A DNA stretch of 64,000 nucleotides from Laburnicola sp. R22_1 (taxonomy: Eukaryota > Ascomycota > Dothideomycetes > Pleosporales > Didymosphaeriaceae): contig JACONQ010000005.1 in assembly GCA_014281115.1 (NCBI GenBank), positions 2,604,001-2,668,000 on the forward strand, in the 5' to 3' direction. This document shows positions 33,803-43,530 of the stretch, one piece after another (position 1 is the first letter of the stretch; each line of letters begins with the position of its first letter). A model generated the notes under the pieces. That model was not told the origin of the DNA. It did no database searches and saw only the letters and a list, made by a program, of their open reading frames with translations. The position numbers were made by a program, and so were the translations under genes.

Positions 33803-35167
33803 ATGTCGTCAACCGTGACTGAAGAGCGCATTGAGCTCACGGCGATCCCCTCCGCTACCCGAGCCTCTCTCACCTCAAAGCCACCAGAGCCGGCCCAAGA
33901 TCCAGACGAAGTCCCGGAAGATGCTGCCTACTCTACGACCGCCATTCCGGATGGCGGCTACGGCTGGACCGTTGTAGTCTGTTGCTCTATCACCACCTTC
34001 TGGAACAATGCCATTCTCAACTGCTGGGGCGTCCTGCAAGCCGCGCTCCTCGACTCCTCTCTCAGCGATGTACCCACCTCCACCGTTTCCTTCGTCGGCT
34101 CTCTCGGTCTCGCATGCAGCGCCGGCTTCGGCATCTTCGTTGTCCAACTCATGCGCCGCGTGGGGAGTCGAACTACCGCCATCGTAGGCATCTTCTTCAT
34201 GGGAAGTAGCATGATCGCTAGCAGTTTCTGCACCGACAATGTTGCTGGTCTGTTTGGCACTGCAGGCGTCATTGCAGGCGTTGGTCTGGCCATGGTCTAC
34301 ACGGTCGGAAATTCGCTCCCTGTGCAGTATTTCTCGGGCCACCTTGGCCTCGCGAACGGCATTGTTAAACTGGGTGGTGGTATTGGTGGCTGCGTCATGG
34401 CGATTGCACTCGAAGCGTTGTACCGCCGCGTAGGCATCGCGTGGACGTTTCGCATCCAGGGTCTTCTCACCATCGCGACTGGTTTGCCGGCAGCCTGGAT
34501 GCAAAAAGACCGCGTTCCATTGCGCAATGTTCCGCTGGTGGATACATCCATGTTCCGGTCGGTGCCGTACGTCACCGTCTTTTGTGCCGGGGCCATCGGG
34601 ACATTCGCGCTGTTTGTGCCGCCGTACTTTCTGCCGCTGTTTGCGCAGAGCATCAATTTGAGCGCGAGCACGGGCGCGGGTTTAGTCGCGGCGTTTAATG
34701 CGTGCAATGCTGTTGGACGCTTCGTTGCGGGCCCGTTGTGCGACAAGATTGGCCCTGTTAACATGTTTCTTATCACTATGGTGCTCAACGCCGTCAGCAT
34801 GCTGGCTATTTGGCCCGTCTCGGACACGCTGGGACCGCTCATGGTGTTTGCGGTGCTGAACGGTGTGGCGAATGGGTCCTTCTTTACGACGCTGCCCACG
34901 GTTGTGGCGGGCATGTTTGGGCCTGGGCGGGCGGCGGTGGCTATGAGCATGGCGGTTGCGGGATGGACGGGCGGGTATTTGATGGGTGCGCCGGTGGCGG
35001 GGTATCTTCTGCAGGCGGCAGGTGGGAGGCAGAAGGGTGGTGCGGGCTTGGGTATTGAAGTGTATCGGCCTGCTATTTTTTATGCGGGGGGTGTGGCGAC
35101 GGCTTCGGCGGGATTTGTGCTATTTGCGAGAATGAAGATGGCGAGGAAGTTGGGGAAGAGGGTTTAG
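33803..35167 (+). CDS. MFS monocarboxylate-type transporter
   Basis: Single exon, 454 residues. A polar N-terminus of ~45 residues leads into PDGGYGWTVVV, the conserved entry motif of the monocarboxylate porter (MCT/SLC16-like) group of the major facilitator superfamily. About twelve membrane segments follow, with a short central loop near residues 230-245 (MQKDRVPLRNVP) and the second-half motif NAVGRFVAGPLCDKIG. The family in fungi moves monocarboxylates or other small organic acids, though several members serve in uptake of other metabolites. It lies on the same strand as the permease and the GcvT-type gene, which suggests shared use but does not prove it. Frame and length are normal. Confidence 0.9.
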   Translation: MSSTVTEERIELTAIPSATRASLTSKPPEPAQDPDEVPEDAAYSTTAIPDGGYGWTVVVCCSITTFWNNAILNCWGVLQAALLDSSLSDVPTSTVSFVGSLGLACSAGFGIFVVQLMRRVGSRTTAIVGIFFMGSSMIASSFCTDNVAGLFGTAGVIAGVGLAMVYTVGNSLPVQYFSGHLGLANGIVKLGGGIGGCVMAIALEALYRRVGIAWTFRIQGLLTIATGLPAAWMQKDRVPLRNVPLVDTSMFRSVPYVTVFCAGAIGTFALFVPPYFLPLFAQSINLSASTGAGLVAAFNACNAVGRFVAGPLCDKIGPVNMFLITMVLNAVSMLAIWPVSDTLGPLMVFAVLNGVANGSFFTTLPTVVAGMFGPGRAAVAMSMAVAGWTGGYLMGAPVAGYLLQAAGGRQKGGAGLGIEVYRPAIFYAGGVATASAGFVLFARMKMARKLGKRV

Positions 35168-35948
35168 GGGTGGGTTCTGTTGTGATTGGGATTGGGATTG
35201 TGTGGATAGGAGGGAGGCTGAGGTATATATTGTATATACTTGGGGTAGCCTCAGTGAGTGAACGCCAGGCACCCTCAATTGTCTTTGACCTGACTTGATA
35301 CGTTCTGGGGAGTCCATGTTCCACTTACTCACGGATATATTCGAACATGAAAAGACGGTCATGTCAAACACCACGACTACAAGGGCTCTGCAATAATATC
35401 CTACCTACTACTCTTGCTCTACCTCGTAGCAACGAACTAAACCAAGCCCTTAACAGCAAATACCTAATAGCTCTTAAGGCACCAAATAAAGCCCTCAGCG
35501 AAGAGTGCCTTAAGCCAAGTCAGATCTCAGCCACATTGCCGAATGTCCTCGGATTAGCGTCGCCTGTGCTAACTAAGCCTAGTGTACGTCTACTAAAATT
35601 AACTGCTTTAATTATCGGATTGCTTGATAATCAGCAACGGCCGTTTTTCTAAGGTGCGCTATTATCGGGAACACGGGAGGGTTTCGGATCCGTTGCGGAT
35701 ATGTGAGCTGCTCCGTGTTGGCGAGTTATGTCCGACCCACCCAAAGAGGCAATGGTGTTGGTCCCATGCAACTGCCATTCGACGAGGCTTGCAGCCACAC
35801 ACCGGTATACTGATGAATACCTGTCCTGTCCTTTCGAAACACGAATTTCTTCCGAGGAAGGTCCTTCTTCTGGGGAGCACTATCAAAGCACAACACCGGT
35901 CTTTTATTTACTTCTTGACTCCTTGCAACAGAACGCTATCTTCTCATC
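35168..35948. other. Intergenic, short low-information stretch
   Basis: Holds the 3' flank of the transporter and the promoter of the next gene. The segment 35380-35650 is richer in AT and CTA/TAA than its surroundings and may be an old repeat fragment. No gene supported. Confidence 0.45.
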
Positions 35949-37409
35949 ATGGCTGACCTTAAACACAACACTGAAGGCGCAGCTGGGATCCGCATTGCTC
36001 CCATGGTCCCCGTAGACGCGAACGCCTGGACTTGGACGCGCTTCATCAACGCCTTCGAGGTCGCAGAACATACCAATTGGCAAGACGAGAGCTTGTCGTG
36101 GAAAAAGACAGCCTACATTGGCGATTGGTCCCAAGCCCTCAAACTGAGGATCCGTGGCCCTGACGCTCATGCCTTCCTGGCCTTCGTCAGCACGATGCAC
36201 TGGCCAAATTTCAGAGTACATCAGTGCAAGCACGCTATTATGTGCAGAGACGATGGTCTCATCGTTGGTGAAGGACTGGTCATGAGGCTTGGCCCCGACG
36301 ACTTTCTTCTTACAGCAGGCCCGCCTGCAATTGCATGGGCAAGTTTCCAGGCCGCACATGGTCGACGCAAGTTCGACATCACTTGCGAAGACGTCTCTGG
36401 ATACTGGTACCTGTTTCAGATTCAAGGCCCCAAGAGTATCGAGATTATGGAAGCCGCGACGGGCACGGGGATCAAAGATCTCCTCTTCATGAACGCCAAG
36501 GAAATGTCTATCAATGGCATGAAGTTTCTCGCTCTACGGCAGGGAGTCTCGGGTGAAAGAGGTTATGAGCTCTGGGGTCCAGCCAAGGACGCACACGCCG
36601 TCTACAATGCCGTTTATGAGGCTGGCAAGCCATTCGGCATCCGCAGGCTCGGAATGCGCACGAAGCTGGTCAACCACGTACGTTTGAAATTTTGCAAGTA
36701 GCGTTTGAACTGCGGGAAAGCTAACGTAGACATAGGTCGAGGCAGCGGTTTCCACCCCAGTCAGCGATTTTCTACCCGCCGTGTACGGCGACGACCCAGA
36801 GATTATAAAGTTCATGGAATACACCACAGCTCAAGGATTCAACCAGACGCTGATGCGCATACCACCTGGAGGAAACTTCACCTCCGATCCTGCTGTTCAC
36901 CAACGTAATGTATACGACTTCGGCTGGGAGAAGTTTATCGACTTTGACCACGAGTTCATTGGCAAGGAAGCGCTCCTCGCCGTTGCTGCCAATCCTCCCA
37001 GGAAGTGGGTCGCGTTGGAGTGGAATGACGAGGATGTGGTTGACGTTTTTGCGTCTCTCTTCCGCGAAGAGTCGTACGACTATATGGAGATGCCTCGCGT
37101 TATGGCCATGGTCGCGGACTGCGTCTACCTCAACGGCAACCTCATCGGCTGCGCCTTCTCGCGCTGCTACAGCTATTGGTTCAAGAAGATGATTTCCCAC
37201 GCTATCCTCAACAGAGAAGATGCCATCCCTGGAACGGAGGTCCTGGTCAAATGGGGCAGTGGAGAGAATGGGCCGCAGAAGATGATTCGTGCTGTAAGTG
37301 CCGTTTGCATGCCCTTTTGTTTGGTTGATCATGCTGGCTAACACTTTACTAGATTATCAAACAGGCGCCTTACAAGGTCGATGTCCGCAGGAAGAAGATC
37401 GAGCAGTGA
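35949..37409 (+). CDS. GcvT-fold aminomethyltransferase / O-demethylase-like enzyme
   Basis: Three exons, 35949-36677, 36736-37293 and 37353-37409, with 58- and 59-bp introns; 447 residues. Domain content is a folate-binding GcvT-like N-terminal part (residues ~40-300; DWSQALKLRIRGPDAHAFL, FQIQGPKSIEIMEAATG, SGERGYELWGPAKDAHAVY) and a C-terminal GcvT barrel (FIGKEALLAVA, RKWVALEWNDEDV). These enzymes pass a methyl or methylene group to tetrahydrofolate. The length and the wording of the motifs recall the LigM/DesA aromatic O-demethylases (vanillate, syringate) more than mitochondrial glycine-cleavage T protein, and I see no targeting peptide. Substrate remains open: a methoxy-aromatic, glycine betaine derivative or similar. 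Two transporters upstream on the same strand could supply it. Confidence 0.8.
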
Positions 37410-39048
37410 AGCAGGAGGGTGTCTCAATGGTCTGCGTGCGAAGTGGTGTGGAATGTATATTTGCGTCGTGTACCATAATTGGGAATCAACACACCTCTTC
37501 CTACTCGACAATTACCAGTCCTACATAGTGATTTTTGACGTGACGGAAGGCGCAAGGCTGGAAGCTAGAGCCGAGTGTGAGTCCAACTATTATTCACAAC
37601 TAAGCTGGCAGGGGTGTGTTCTTTATTTTCAAAACATTTTGTATGCGTGTCGAACAGAGTCCTCGTATCCAAAATGTCAGATTCAGTTCACACGAATATG
37701 TATACGCGTATCTAATCAGAGGTCAACCTGCTGCGGATGACATAGAGTTGCCGAGGCTAGGGCTAACTCGAGTCATTTCCCTTGCTATGCTTTCTATGTT
37801 GCGCATTTCCCCTCTATCTGTAGTAGGACGACAAAGGCTTCCATCTCAAATAGTATCACAAAAAAAAACAGCGGCCTCTGCTCAGTGAACAACAAGACCG
37901 TAAAAAGGATTAATCGCTTACTTTCTATGATGTGTCGGTTTGCGTCGACGGGGGCGTTTTTAAAATTTCATCCTTTCCCCTCGTATCCAAGGTCACTTGG
38001 GTTTAGTCCTTGGGAAATTGGTCGCTTCTCAGCTGTCTCTTACTGGTTCTTGCTTCACAGCAATCATATCTTTTAGGGCTGAAAACGGCTGTCTAAAATA
38101 GAGAAATGTGACTATACGCATAGGGGAGCCATTACCTCAAATTTGGACCTCGGATCTGTAAGAATTGAAGTTGACTATAAATGGATATGAATGAGTGAAT
38201 GAAAATGGACCTCGAATTTCTGACAAATTGCTGCAAATGCATGGCTTTGGGCATCTACTCTGCAGAAGAAACCAAGACAGCTTGCAGATTAAATTCGAGC
38301 CTCATCGACGCGATCATAAGAATTTGATGGATGGAGGGGCAGGTCTATATAAAGATGTCGTACTACTCTGAGCATCAGACAGAAAACTACAGCCATACCG
38401 TCTGTCATGCACGTATATATTACATCAAACGAACATGGTTTCGCGGGTCTTCTAGCTCACGGGATCTCCTCGTTACCCATTAATCTATTTATTGACATCC
38501 CCTCGCTGTTAACTTACTCTTCCACAGACTTTGAGACTCAATAGCGCCAAAAAACACTTTAAAAGCCAAAGTCAGTAAAACAAGGGCATAAATAGTATCC
38601 GACACGCCACAGAGCTAAAGTAAGATGTAAATATTCATTTGTCACACTGCCAACTATGACCTTGGCAGTTATAAAAAGCCCACATGCTCCATAATATAGC
38701 GACTCTCAGCGTCAGTGTCTTTGATATCTATTCAATGCTTACAAAACTAGAATATGCATAACACGACCCTACTTTCAAAACAACCATGCCCTCGGCGCCA
38801 CGCTATGCCATAAAACCCCAATGTAACACCACCAAGAAAAGAATACTATCTAAAGATCCCATACCAAAAAAAGGGGTGAATCACGGGTATTCCACCTCGC
38901 TATCAGCCAGCCACCCTCAACCGGGCTCGCGATAAAACTCAAGGAAATCAGTCAGCCAACGACCGTACCCATCCAGTGTATTCTTTACCCGAACGGCGTC
39001 TCCTTGTTTACTATTCCTCGCATTGAAAAAAGAAAGATGATGCGGATC
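37410..39048. other. Gene-free interval
   Basis: About 1.6 kb, moderately AT-rich, with no coding signal I trust on either strand. It separates two tail-to-tail genes, so only 3' flanks are expected. Confidence 0.55.
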
Positions 39049-39985
39049 CTAATGCCGCATTCCGATTTCCACATCGTGTTTCATGGGCCGGATGTTCGGG
39101 TCGTACCACGTAATGCAGACGGTGAGCGTAAGCATCATCATTATGCAGTCGTAGATGTACAGCGGCCACTCGTTCATGAGGAGATATCCGTCCTAACAAG
39201 TTCTGTTAGCTCGTCGTCGCTGACAATAGAGAGAGAAGGTAGAAATCGAGGAAGACTTACGCGACCGAGAGCGTACTCGACCACACGGCACAGGTTTCGA
39301 ATGGTAATGAGTAAACTCGCTGCATACAAGAGCCAGATGTACCTCGTCCATGGCAAGTCCGCAGAAGCTGCTGTAGGCCTCGCTCCCAATCTTTTGTGCC
39401 ACGTCGCTGCGACGGAGACAAAGAAGGCGAAGATCGTGATCTGTAGAATCAGACCGCCGAGGATGATGTTCTCGCCCATCTTGACATCGTCCTCGTTCTC
39501 TGCTTTGACTAGCATGGCCGCGCCGCCGGACTGGACGAAGAAACAGAGGATATCTCCTGCGACAAATATCTTGGTGACCCAACTGGCGCGCACGATGGAG
39601 TAGGAGGCCGAGTTTGTACGTAGGATAAGGCGACCGAGGATCATGTAGATGGAGGCAGCGAAGAGGATGGGCGCGATCAGGATGAGGACGGATTGAATGA
39701 TGTAGGGCATCTTATTCTGCAAGTCGTTGGGGGCGGCAGCTCGGGCGCCATAGCCGATGGTCTCGAACTGTGGACATGGTAAGCTCAAAAAATTCTGCCC
39801 CGCTGTGGAGATATACTTACGAGACCTCCGATGACGAAGGGGATGCAGAACCATGTTCTGTTCTTGACGAGACGGAAGGCATGGATGAACGTCAGGAGAC
39901 AGAAAACGATTGCAGCGATGACGCCGCCTGCGACAGAGGGTGTATATAGCCAGAGCTTGTATTCGGGCTTTCCGGAATCTGACAT
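39049..39985 (-). CDS. RTA1-like lipid-translocating exporter family protein
   Basis: Three exons on the minus strand, 39985-39821, 39767-39261 and 39192-39049, with introns of 53 and 68 bp; 271 residues. Seven hydrophobic segments are visible. RTA1-family hallmarks include YTPSVAGGVIAAIVFCLLTF near the N-terminus, FETIGYGARA, PYIIQSVLILIAPILFAASIYM, FVAGDILCFFVQSGGAAM, GLILQITIFAFFV, IRNLCRVVEYALGRDGYLL and the short polar end. Fungal RTA1/RSB1-like proteins sit in the plasma membrane and have been linked to resistance to toxic lipids or sterol-active compounds and to sphingoid base movement. The gene is intact. A Zn2Cys6 factor on the same strand lies 0.76 kb upstream and could regulate it. 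Confidence 0.92.
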
Positions 39986-40333
39986 ATTGTTTATCGTATA
40001 ACCGAATTCTCCGGACAGAGATAGCCTGGCTGAGAGGTGGTTGACGCCTGCACGCAGTAGTCCGCGCTTGACACTCGTGACAGGATCAGCGATATGGCGT
40101 TATTGGATGGTAAATAGTTGGGGACCAGTTGGATGGACAATATGAGGTAGAGAGAAGGTAGTGAAAGCTTGGATTTGATGGTCCATGACAGTAGGACATC
40201 ATGGCTTATATCAACGCTGCGTACGTTGTCGTATTGAGTATACGTGAGAGAAACCTCGTACACTACTGTATCAAAGTGGACTCCAGCGTGTATCAGCCCG
40301 TGAAGAAATGCGATTGGCTGGGTATACGCTAGC

Positions 40334-40389
40334 GAATACGCAAATACGCCAGTACGCCAGTACGCCAGTACGCGAATACGCGAATACGC
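40334..40389. repeat. 8-bp tandem repeat, (A)(G/A)TACGC(C/G)
   Basis: Seven imperfect units run together: GAATACGC, AAATACGCC, three of AGTACGC(C/G), then AATACGCG and AATACGC. It lies about 350 bp upstream of the RTA1-like start. It may be a simple minisatellite or a cluster of binding sites. Confidence 0.75.
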
Positions 40390-40745
40390 TCCGATAACAT
40401 CGCGGTCATCGGTCCTGCCTGCACGAGAGTGGAATATTGTCGCATATTATGGAATATTATTGGGACGAGTAGACACATTAAATGCTGAAGGTGTTCATAT
40501 CGTAGCAGGCGAGTAATTCCCCTGGGTATCAAAAACCGCCTCCTGCAGGCTCCCCAGTATATAGCCTCAACGATGCGCGCTTCGTAATCGACCCGGTGCC
40601 TGGCCGCAGGGCCAAGCTAGTCATGTAAGTAAACATCGTACCCTAGCTCGGTCCCGTACCCACTGCGGGGCAGTGCTCATTTCCTTATTTATGTTCGCAA
40701 GCACTCCCAAACTGATCATAGTGTAACCGCAGGAAATTGGAAAAT

Positions 40746-42033
40746 TCATGTCGACTGGGAGTGTGGTGTATGACAACCACGTATCTGCTCCTTTGGCCAA
40801 TCCAACCAATTCTTCCACTCCGTCGGAACGAATGCATCGGCAACAGCAAGCATCAACTCATCTACGCCTTCCAGGAACCAGTAATGTGGACTTCTGCCCA
40901 ATGCGACCCCGTAATGTGCGAAGATTATCAAAGCCCCGGGCTGTTTCTCGGATAGCAACTCGACGAAGCGAGGCGGAATGAAATGGGCCCATATTCTGAG
41001 TAAGGAATCCGAGGGAGGTTTGGTCAGCTTGTTTTTCATTACGTCGAAGAGAAGCTCTAGGAGCCGGATCGCTTCTTTGTAGGCCTCGATAATCTCAGGA
41101 GGATAGATATGGTGGAAGACGGCGGCAAATTTGCGAAGTTGGACGAGTTCTGTTTCGATTGGTGCCTCGGCCTTGCCCCAATCGATTACATGCACATCCT
41201 TTGGCATGATGCGCCCAAGGTCGGAATTCATCATGGTTGTGTACAAACCGGCGGTTGTTACCATTGGCCTCATCTTTCTGGTCAAAAGAAGGTTTGAGAA
41301 AACGCTGTCGAAGGCATGCTCAGGATCGGTGGACCGCGTGGATAGAGCACACGAGTAGGGGAATAAACAAGCGTTGAAGGCAAGCACGCACTGAAGGTTA
41401 GACTCGGTGATGTCCTTTACTTCCATCCGAAACCGCGTCAACGCCATTTGATAATGTCGCTCGCCCTGTAGCAAGTATTCTGCCGTTTGATCGCGTTCCA
41501 GTCTGCTGAGGTGAAGAGCTGCTAGGGCAAGAATGGCATGAAGCAGAAATGGATTATCGAAAGCCATTTTGACGACGTAGCAAGAGAAAACCTCTTCTAC
41601 GTCCTGTTCATAAGCGAGCGTCTTTGCCGTGACCGTGGTGTAGTGATGCAGTAACCGCAAGTGCACGATGTCAGCGATGAGTTCTCGGCTTTCATCTGCA
41701 ACAAGGTGTGGTCGACCTGAAGCAGGGCTTTGTGTAGAGCAAGGCGTCCCGAGCGCAGCTGGCGAACGCGCGACATCTGAAGCCGCAGCTTTTTTCAACC
41801 GGGGATACTCGCATGTGGAGCCATGATTCTCGCAATTGAGACAGCCTGGTTTGTGTTCATCACACTGTTCACAGTTAATTCATCTTGCTGCATGGAAAAT
41901 TCTGCTCTACTTATGGCGAAAGCCGTGTATAGCTTGCGGGTAAGGTAAGTCGCACCTTGACGTGCCGAGCTTTGCACGGTAGACATCCGCTGCGGGACTT
42001 TTTGTGAGGTTTGCGTGTTTTAGCTGTCTGCAT
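40746..42033 (-). CDS. Zn2Cys6 (fungal-type) transcription factor
   Basis: Two exons on the minus strand, 42033-41956 and 41864-40746, across a 91-bp intron; 398 residues. The binuclear zinc cluster is complete only after splicing: C17-x2-C20-x6-C27-x6-C34-x2-C37-x6-C44, preceded by the basic KTRKPHKKSR. The remainder is mostly helical (AFDNPFLLHAILALAALHLS, ESNLQCVLAFNACLFPYSCA), as in the Upc2-like/fungal_trans_2 group. I chose the ATG at 42033 because the zinc cluster is normally close to the N-terminus; an in-frame start 99 bp upstream is possible. Neighbouring RTA1-like gene is a plausible target, since membrane-stress genes often sit beside such factors, but this is inference. Confidence 0.9.
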
Positions 42034-42547
42034 ATCACCTGTTGGAATTGCGATGCGGCATTGTTGGTCGAATCGCGATGAATTCAAGTCAGTGGGGAAG
42101 GTTACCTTAGAGGGACAGAAGAACTCAACCAAAACGGTCCGTGCGCATATCGTCGCTCATCGTGGTTAGCATCGACACGCTGGGGACAGAAATAACTGGG
42201 GAGCGGGGTCATCAGCCACCATGGCCGTAACGGTCAGTGTTTCTCAGTTACTTTGCTTTATTGATGCTACTTACAGGAATTTATGCTAGTTACAAAGATA
42301 ACGTATTGTTGATTCATTTATCTATATTCGTTTACTCCCAACTCAGCCTTTACAAATTATGGGACTGATTTTACGTGTCCACCACGGGCATGTGTGTTTC
42401 TGTTCGAACAGAGTCTCGCCTTTTACACTCAACCTCAGGCATGGACCACACATGTAGGAAGATATCGAGGGTTCTCATGCAGCGATTGTGTTGTTGAATA
42501 TACAGGATTCCACGACTACTTTGTCATATTCACCGGCCAGCCTCTCC
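42034..42547. other. Intergenic
   Basis: Promoter side of the zinc-cluster gene and 3' flank of the next minus-strand gene. Nothing else recognisable. Confidence 0.5.
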
Positions 42548-43233
42548 TTAGTTGGGAAACTCCGGAAGAATCTTCAGTCTCTTGAGTGCCTCCAATAAAA
42601 CGTCAACCTGCTGTTGCAAGATCTCATTCTCCTTCATGAACGCTATACCCTCGGGGTCTTCGCCCACTATCGGAGTTATTATTCGCATCAAGATCATGTC
42701 TCGAAGTTCGTCGTCTCCTGGGAAATTCTGACTTCCGCTGTCGTTTGACGTGGAGTCCTCGGTAGTCACATCTTCCTCTGGTTCCTTGGTATGGCCCTTG
42801 GGGGCTTTGTTGGGTGGCGCTTGCTGGGTTGCGTTGCCGTCTGGTGCGGGTTTCTCAATGCTGCCCCCTTGCGTACGATTCTGGTGGGGAGACTCGGTTT
42901 GTTGAGCTGTGATTCAATTCAAGTTCAGGCCGATACATACAAGTTCGCCTGAGACAGAGGGGTGCAGGTCTGATTTTGATTCTATGCTGTTCTTTGGTAA
43001 TCCGAGCTGTAGGGGATGAGGCGGAGAAGGAGAAGGAAAAAGAAACAGTACGAGAGAGCGAACTGCTTACGTCAGCAGTCAGTCCTTGCAGGTCGATTCG
43101 ATTAGATCCGTGCACATGTGCATGCATGTGTGGATCCGACCCGACTTAGCACAATCACGTGACTAAGAATAAGGCCGAGGCATGCAGCCAGAAGATAGTG
43201 GGTAGGCGGTTATACAGAACCTGTGGACGGCAT
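42548..43233 (-). CDS. Small coiled-coil protein, N-terminal exon uncertain
   Basis: The main exon, 42906-42548, encodes a polar Gln/Pro/Asp-rich part and a C-terminal leucine-zipper-like helix (MKENEILQQQVDVLLEALKRL). A splice acceptor (AATCACAG) precedes it. The best in-phase start I find is a tiny exon ATGCCGTCCACAG at 43233-43221, giving MPSTAQQTESPHQ, with a 314-bp intron whose donor (GTTCTG) is weak. Another open frame lies within that intron (43127-42855), but joining it needs a 34-bp intron, too short for fungi. I do not recognise the family; the short helix followed by a Pro-containing end recalls TSC22-like zippers. It is transcribed divergently from the next gene. Confidence 0.5.
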
Positions 43234-43530
43234 GATGAGTGTGAGTCAAGAGAGGTCCGAAAGATACCTTGGTAGGGCTGCAACGACTGATGGAAATTCG
43301 TGCAGTGCCTGCTTCCAAGGTTGTTGCTATGGCAGGGATGTGTCTCGGTTAGCTTTGTTTACCATCCGAGCTCCCACCTACAACGCTGCTTCCCATATGA
43401 ACATCGCAGCTTCTACCACCGTCACGTTTATCGTATCTATTCTGGCCCAAGACAGACACACACTCTGCACGCCGCATCCCACCACCACAACACCGTCAAG
43501 TTGGCGAAATTGACAGACAGCCCGAGCGGC

